From Lachnospiraceae bacterium AD3010 (GTDB taxonomy: Bacteria > Bacillota > Clostridia > Lachnospirales > Lachnospiraceae): a DNA stretch of 64,000 bases. Positions 59,706 to 64,000 of this stretch are shown here, one piece after another; position 1 is the first letter of the stretch; each line of letters opens with the position of its first letter. Both the position numbers and the translations under genes were made by a program. A model generated the notes under the pieces. It saw nothing but the letters and a program-made list of their open reading frames with translations. It searched no databases and was not told the origin of the DNA. The stretch covers positions 328,268 through 392,267 of the forward strand of contig KK211388.1 in the NCBI GenBank assembly GCA_000622025.1, in the 5' to 3' direction.

Positions 59706-61313
59706 TCAAGCTGAAAAATCAACCGTTCCGCCGTTCTCTCTCATCATCCTTATATTAAGGGCTTCTTCCTCGGTCATTTCCTCTTCGGGTATCTCCGCTC
59801 CGGCAGCTCCTAAGTTTATCCTTCGAAGCCTTGCTGTCCGCTCTGCTTCCTCCCTGTCAGGAGAATCGCCGTTTCCCTGCCCCTCATCATTTAAGAAGTT
59901 TGACTCGAATTCGCGGCTTGCGAGAGTAACCTCCACGCTTTCTATCTTTATACCCTGCTGCTCAAGGCTGCTTTTTAATTCCGCCACCTGGGTTTCGAGG
60001 GCTGCACGGACGCTTTCATCCTGTGCTATAAACTGCGCGGTCACGTTTCCCGCCTTTGATTCAATATGCAGTCCCACCTTCCCGAGGCTTTCGGGATTTA
60101 ACTGCATTTCCATTGTAGTTGTTTCCTGATTAACCGAGATCCTGATCTGATCACGAACCTGATTCATTATATCCTGTACGCGTTCGTAAGAATTAATGAT
60201 ATCTGATGTGGTTTCCGATGCGGCCTCAGTCAGATTATCCGTGAAAACCTCCGCTGTTTCATTCATCTGGACAATCCCGGGATTTCCTCCCTGCACACTG
60301 TCCTGATGTCTGCTTTCGGCTCCGAAGTGTTTCCCGCTTCCGCCTTCCTTATGCTCTGCGGGAGCTTCCTCTGTCTTCTCACCTGCTTCAGAAGAAACAT
60401 TTTCAATAACCACTTCTGCCTCACGCTCCGGCTGTCTGTCCGGCTCGCGTGTTACTTCTGCAGCTTTCACGGTTTCCGCTGGGGTCCCTGCCGTGTTACT
60501 TTCCGAAGTGATCACTTCTCTTTCTTCTGTGTTTTCAAGGATTTTCCGGAACTCTTCAGGTTTTTCTGCTGTTACTTCTGCTGTTCCTTCTGCAATTCTT
60601 TCTTCCGGTCTTACTTCCTCTGTAATAACCGGTGTTGCAGCTCTTTCCGGCTCTGCTTCCGTTACCGTTTTGGGTATCGACTCTTCTTCAAGTACTCCCG
60701 AATCCAGGACTTCCCTGAATTCCTCCGGTGTAAGGTCTGTCTCCTGCAGGAGCTTTTGTGTAACTTCCCTCTGTACACCTATTATGCTTTCAACACTGCT
60801 GTACAGTTCTTCATTACTTACCACCTCGGAAATATCGTTTCCGGTAAGCTCTGCCGTAAGTGCACCGATGTTTTCTCCTTTAAGAAGATCCGCGAAGGTC
60901 AGTCCGAGAGTTTCCATAGCTGCTATAAGTTCTTCTTCGGTCACCCCAAGTTCTGCTTTTATCTCTTCCTTAATGGTATCTGCCGCTTCCTTTACAGCAT
61001 CCTTTGTATCATCCGATACGGTTTTTTCCTTCGGGGCTTCCTTTGAAGAAGGTACCTTGTCATTTTGCGGAACGTCCTCTTTTGCTCTTTCGTTTCCGTT
61101 TCCGACTGTCTGAGCGCTGCTTTTATCATCCTGCCTGACAGTGGCTTTTTCGTTTACAGCTGCTGTATTTTTTTCTGCAGTCTGTGTGAGAACGCTTCCG
61201 AATGACTGATCGCTTCCGCTGCTCAGATCCGCTTTTGCGGAAGCTCCTAAGCTGTTCACCGCCTGCACTGCATTTAACTGCAAAATGTTCTGCAGGCTTA
61301 AAGAATCTGCCAT
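59706..61313 (-). CDS. fliK: Flagellar hook-length control protein FliK
   Basis: 535 residues from the ATG at 61313 with GGAGG 6 bases upstream. A long, charged Glu/Thr/Val-rich N-terminal region (ruler, about 1-380) precedes the C-terminal Flg_hook domain with MEMQLNPESLGKVGLHIESK. FliK measures the hook and acts on FlhB. First gene of the motility transcript in this window. Confidence 0.93.
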   Translation of the reverse strand: MADSLSLQNILQLNAVQAVNSLGASAKADLSSGSDQSFGSVLTQTAEKNTAAVNEKATVRQDDKSSAQTVGNGNERAKEDVPQNDKVPSSKEAPKEKTVSDDTKDAVKEAADTIKEEIKAELGVTEEELIAAMETLGLTFADLLKGENIGALTAELTGNDISEVVSNEELYSSVESIIGVQREVTQKLLQETDLTPEEFREVLDSGVLEEESIPKTVTEAEPERAATPVITEEVRPEERIAEGTAEVTAEKPEEFRKILENTEEREVITSESNTAGTPAETVKAAEVTREPDRQPEREAEVVIENVSSEAGEKTEEAPAEHKEGGSGKHFGAESRHQDSVQGGNPGIVQMNETAEVFTDNLTEAASETTSDIINSYERVQDIMNQVRDQIRISVNQETTTMEMQLNPESLGKVGLHIESKAGNVTAQFIAQDESVRAALETQVAELKSSLEQQGIKIESVEVTLASREFESNFLNDEGQGNGDSPDREEAERTARLRRINLGAAGAEIPEEEMTEEEALNIRMMRENGGTVDFSA

Positions 61314-61378
61314 CTCAATCCTCCTTCCATATATTGTTTTTAATGTGCTGAGGGCTGCATACACCCTTTATGATCAAT

Positions 61379-61386
61379 ATATCGGC
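61379..61386 (-). promoter_or_regulatory. fliK: Sigma-28-type -10 box upstream of fliK
   Basis: Minus strand GCCGATAT, a perfect match to the FliA/SigD -10. A TAAA lies 10 bases upstream, not the usual 14-16, so the -35 is uncertain. Leader to fliK about 60 bases. Confidence 0.55.
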
Positions 61387-61510
61387 AAAATTCTCCTTTA
61401 AGAATATGATTTGGGGGCGGAAATATTGTATTTTTTTTAATACAATGATTAAAGTGCCAAAAGTAATTGTCACCACACAAGAAAAGCTTGTGGTGGGGAC
61501 AAGAACTTTG

Positions 61511-61660
61511 GGCTGAGCGAAGCCTCTGTCATTCTGAGCGAAGCCCCTGTCATTCTGAGCGAAGCCCCTGTCATTCTGAGCGAGCCTCTGTCATTCTGAG
61601 CGTATTCTCTGTCATTCTGAGCGAGCCTCTGTCATTCTGAGCGTAGCGAAGAATCTTCCA
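61511..61660 (+). repeat. Tandem array of GTCATTCTGAGCG repeats
   Basis: Six full copies of GTCATTCTGAGCG start at 61528, 61549, 61570, 61590, 61611 and 61631, spaced 20-21 bases, with a partial copy at 61511. Only the last continues as GTAGCGAAGAATCTT. No spacers, so not CRISPR. Confidence 0.9.
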
Positions 61661-61666
61661 CAATTT

Positions 61667-61810
61667 GTTACTGTTCACAGCCTTTCAGGCTGCGAACGTA
61701 ACGGGTTTTGCCAATTAAATTGCCTTCGGCAATGGGGCAAAACCCCTGCCTGCCATATTTTTTGGGCCGTAACTGCGCAGCTAAGTGCGCAGTTCGGCTG
61801 TGAATAGTAA
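61667..61810 (+). repeat. Foldback element A (144 bp)
   Basis: Left arm GTTACTGTTCACAGCC (61667-61682) can pair either with GGCTGCGAACGTAAC (61688-61702) or with GGCTGTGAATAGTAA (61796-61810). Between are hairpin H2 (61703-61745: GGGTTTTGCC / GGCAAAACCC, loop AATTAA, inner ATTGCC / GGCAAT) and H3 (61771-61794). Same layout as element B. Confidence 0.75.
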
Positions 61811-61979
61811 TCACAATTTCACATTTCTTTGAACAAATGAACACAGATTGAACACAACTAAAGCTTATCATTAAACCCGTAAACAAAAACTTACAAAAAC
61901 GTATCTGTTCAGATCCCCTCCGGATCTGAACACTCACACAAAAACTTCTTATTACATTATATGAAAGAGGGTCATGATT

Positions 61980-63518
61980 ATGTATGAAGATAACGGAAAC
62001 AGATACAATGACTACAGGTATGATAACAATATGAACGGTATGAACAGTCACATTCCGGATGTGCCGGGAAATAACGGAAATAAGAAGCCCGAATTCTGGA
62101 AAAAGGCTCTTACGGCAGTTGCCCTTGGGCTCCTCTTCGGAGCATTTGCCGGAGCAGGACTTTATGTTGCCGGATTACTGACCGGAAACGGAAATTCTTC
62201 TGCGGCAAAGGCTGAAAGCGCTCCCGCGTCGATCACTGAAAATAACGAAACTGCCGAGGCTCCCAAGACACCGGCACCTGCAGTAAGTGCAAATGCAAGT
62301 ACCGCGATTGACAAAGGTGTGATCCCGGCAGTTACCACGACAGCCGGAAGTGTTACCGCTACCGGAGCTCTTGATGTTTCAAATGTGGCAGAAAATGTAA
62401 TGCCGGCAGTTGTTTCTATTACAAATAATTATGTACAGACTGCCCAGGATATTTTCGGACAGCAGTACCGCTCAAAGTCCGAGGCTGCGGGCTCCGGAAT
62501 AATAGTGGGCGATAACGGTGACGAACTTCTTATAGCCACAAACCAGCATGTAGTTGATGATGCGGAATCCCTGAAGGTTCAGTTTATAGACGGAAGTGAG
62601 GCGGACGCCAATGTAAAGGGTGAAGATGAAAGCGCCGACCTTGCAGTGATAGCGGTAAATAAATCCGATCTTTCCGGTGAGACCTCCGGCCAGATAAAGG
62701 TTGCTTCCCTTGGTGACTCCGACAGCCTGAAGGTAGGCCAGACCGCCATTGCCATAGGTAATTCCTTAGGCTACGGGCAGTCGGTAACAACCGGTGTTAT
62801 CAGCGCGGTCAATAGAGAGCTTACTCTTTCAAACGGCACTCACAAAATGATACAGACCGACGCCGCCATCAATCCGGGAAATTCCGGCGGAGCTCTCCTC
62901 GACATCAACGGCAACGTTATCGGTATCAACGAAGCAAAGCTTTCAAGCAGTGCTATAGAGGGAATGGGTTATGCTATCCCGATCTCGGATGCAAAGGAAA
63001 TAATTGACAGCCTTATGAATCAGTCCACAAAGATCAAGGCTTCTGATGATGAACGCGGGTTCCTCGGCATCTCCGGCGTAGACGTTACGGCAGCGATCTC
63101 AGAGCAGTACAATATGCCCCGCGGTGTCTACATTTCAAAGGTCGGCTCGGGACTTGCAGCAGATAACGCCGGAATAAAGGAAAAGTCCATCATTACTTCC
63201 TTTGACGGACAGAGCATTCAGACTATGTCTCAGCTGCAGTCGCTTATGCAGTACTACAGGATCGGTGATGTTGTAAAGGTCACGATTCAGGAGCCTTTGG
63301 AAAATGACTACGGCTATAATGAAAAGACCATAGAGGTTACTCTCGGAGGGCAGTCTTCAATGACCAGTAACGAAGTTGATGACAATCCTTCGGAAGTACC
63401 GGAAAGACCTGACAGCCCGGATGACGGCTCTTCCGAATCACAGGACAGTGGCAACCCGGACGACCCTGACAGCTATTACTACGGCACCCTTGAGGATTTC
63501 TTTAACAGTATCTGGTAA
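61980..63518 (+). CDS. htrA: HtrA/DegP-type membrane-anchored serine protease
   Basis: 512 residues from the ATG at 61980, GAGGG 8 bases upstream; an ATG two codons earlier also fits. An Asn/Tyr-rich cytoplasmic N-terminus, a membrane helix (43-67), a Ala/Thr/Pro linker, then a trypsin-like domain with His190 (TNQHVVDD), Asp220 (ESADLAVI) and Ser302 (NPGNSGGALL), and one PDZ domain (about 365-455). A Ser/Asp/Pro-rich tail of about 50 residues ends it. It degrades misfolded extracytoplasmic proteins. Confidence 0.93.
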   Translation: MYEDNGNRYNDYRYDNNMNGMNSHIPDVPGNNGNKKPEFWKKALTAVALGLLFGAFAGAGLYVAGLLTGNGNSSAAKAESAPASITENNETAEAPKTPAPAVSANASTAIDKGVIPAVTTTAGSVTATGALDVSNVAENVMPAVVSITNNYVQTAQDIFGQQYRSKSEAAGSGIIVGDNGDELLIATNQHVVDDAESLKVQFIDGSEADANVKGEDESADLAVIAVNKSDLSGETSGQIKVASLGDSDSLKVGQTAIAIGNSLGYGQSVTTGVISAVNRELTLSNGTHKMIQTDAAINPGNSGGALLDINGNVIGINEAKLSSSAIEGMGYAIPISDAKEIIDSLMNQSTKIKASDDERGFLGISGVDVTAAISEQYNMPRGVYISKVGSGLAADNAGIKEKSIITSFDGQSIQTMSQLQSLMQYYRIGDVVKVTIQEPLENDYGYNEKTIEVTLGGQSSMTSNEVDDNPSEVPERPDSPDDGSSESQDSGNPDDPDSYYYGTLEDFFNSIW

Positions 63519-63551
63519 GGGAAGGGTATAGCGGACTATTGGATCCGGTTA

Positions 63552-63581
63552 AGTGGTGGTGGGATTAGTCCCATCACCACT
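63552..63581 (+). terminator. Terminator of htrA
   Basis: AGTGGTGGTGGGA / TCCCATCACCACT with loop TTAG (12 of 13 Watson-Crick pairs), followed by CTTGTATTTATTTCTT. Confidence 0.85.
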
Positions 63582-63699
63582 CTTGTATTTATTTCTTCTT
63601 TCTGCTATAGTAGCATCACCTTCGGATGAACATCCTGTTCGTCCGTCCCATATCTTTGGCGCATCGCCAATGATCCATTTTTACAAATCTATAAATCAT

Positions 63700-63845
63700 G
63701 TATCTGTTCAGAACCCTTTGGCTTCTGAACAGATACAGCGCATTCGGTCAATTAAATCGTGCTACGCACGATGGACCGAATGCCAAAATGCCGAGGTTTT
63801 CATACGTCACTTGCGGTTCCGCAAGTGACGGTTCTGAATAGTTAC
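63700..63845 (+). repeat. Foldback element B (146 bp)
   Basis: Left arm GTATCTGTTCAGAACC (63700-63715), adjacent partner GGCTTCTGAACAGATAC (63720-63736), distal partner GGTTCTGAATAGTTAC (63830-63845). Hairpin H2 at 63740-63783 (GCATTCGGTC / GACCGAATGC, loop AATTAA, inner ATCGTGC / GCACGAT) and H3 at 63806-63829 (GTCACTTGCGG / CCGCAAGTGAC). Confidence 0.75.
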
Positions 63846-63880
63846 TTAATCATTTCTAAAAGGAAAGGAGTAATTTCCAC

Positions 63881-64000
63881 ATGTCATTATCAGATCAGAA
63901 AAAAGAACTGCTGCAAAGAGTCTCTTCATCTATCACCATTCCCGATGAAGAAAAGCTGAGAATACTTGGTATCGCAGAGGGCAGGCTTCTCCCACCCCTG
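63881..64000 (+). CDS. Partial protein, N-terminal 40 residues
   Basis: Starts at the ATG at 63881 with AAGGAG 10 bases upstream and runs off the right edge. The visible part (MSLSDQKKELLQRV onward, with ITIPDEEKLRILGIAEG) is soluble. No family recognised; the residues resemble the start of many small cytoplasmic proteins. Confidence 0.6.
   Translation, partial: MSLSDQKKELLQRVSSSITIPDEEKLRILGIAEGRLLPPL

Larger units (their letters stand above)
61314..61979. other. Divergent fliK/htrA intergenic stretch
   Basis: 666 bases with no gene. Contains the sigma-28-type box (61379-61386), a weak ATTGTATT / AATACAAT hairpin (61425-61446), the tandem repeat array (61511-61660), foldback element A (61667-61810), a hairpin GTTCAGATCC / GGATCTGAAC (61907-61931), and the htrA leader. 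Confidence 0.7.
63519..63880. other. Intergenic stretch downstream of htrA
   Basis: 362 bases with no supported gene: the htrA terminator (63552-63581), a stretch with no visible feature, and foldback element B (63700-63845). Small plus-strand frames across the element are not supported. Confidence 0.7.

Noticed and set aside
61511..61660. CRISPR-like array
   Set aside because: Units are 20-21 bases end to end with no unique spacers, and no cas genes are in the window.

Overview
The window looks like a chromosomal segment of an anaerobic, flagellated Clostridia species of the Lachnospiraceae type (Roseburia/Butyrivibrio-like). The evidence is the Firmicutes-style chemotaxis set (CheC, CheD, FliY), the long fla/che operon ending next to rpsB-tsf, a CoA-transferase of the butyryl-CoA:acetate type, and a dgt-dnaG-rpoD-trmK-nif3 housekeeping block. 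This assignment is inference from gene content; no database was consulted. Most genes lie on the minus strand.

Layout from the left. Positions 1-2000 hold an ExbB/ExbD-type proton-channel pair with an AIM24-like protein. Positions 2400-5110 hold a polytopic membrane protein and a GT2 glycosyltransferase. Positions 5230-7020 hold a short plus-strand operon of membrane proteins and a SprA-related putative metallopeptidase. Positions 7023-13160 hold secA-prfB-hom-lysC. Positions 13230-15351 hold rnpB, a spermidine-synthase-like protein and trxB. Positions 15746-22804 hold dgt-dnaG-rpoD-trmK-nif3-like-nucleoside kinase. Positions 23339-25245 hold rpsB-tsf. A CoA-transferase and a degenerate P-loop protein (25436-27315) separate these from the flagellar genes.

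Positions 27323-61313 are one long minus-strand motility region: fliK, flgD, a TIGR02530-type gene, flgE, flbD, motA, motB, fliL, fliM, fliY, cheY, fliO, P, Q, R, flhB, A, F, G, a PilZ protein, cheB, A, W, C, D, a small membrane protein, fliA, fapA and four accessory genes. Together they encode hook completion, stator, switch, export gate, chemotaxis adaptation and late-gene sigma factor. A GCCGATAT (sigma-28-type -10) box lies upstream of fliK. The right edge has a divergent HtrA-type protease and the start of an unknown gene.

The most unusual part is a two-gene cassette at 51665-56620 that splits flgE from flbD. It encodes a 1329-residue protein of unknown function preceded by a small acidic protein that may be its chaperone. 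It lies between two copies of a 44-bp repeat that carries a terminator hairpin and a TGN-TATAAT-like -10 box. Its position inside the operon for the flagellar type III export machine suggests, without proving, a secreted effector and chaperone pair.

The intergenic DNA is full of repeats. One is a family of structured foldback elements whose stems differ in sequence but keep pairing; two about 145-bp copies flank htrA, and simpler relatives occur inside rnpB, beside it, and before dnaG. The other is a dispersed GTCATTCTGAGCG repeat, which forms a six-copy tandem array upstream of fliK and supplies the stop codon of a shortened trmK.
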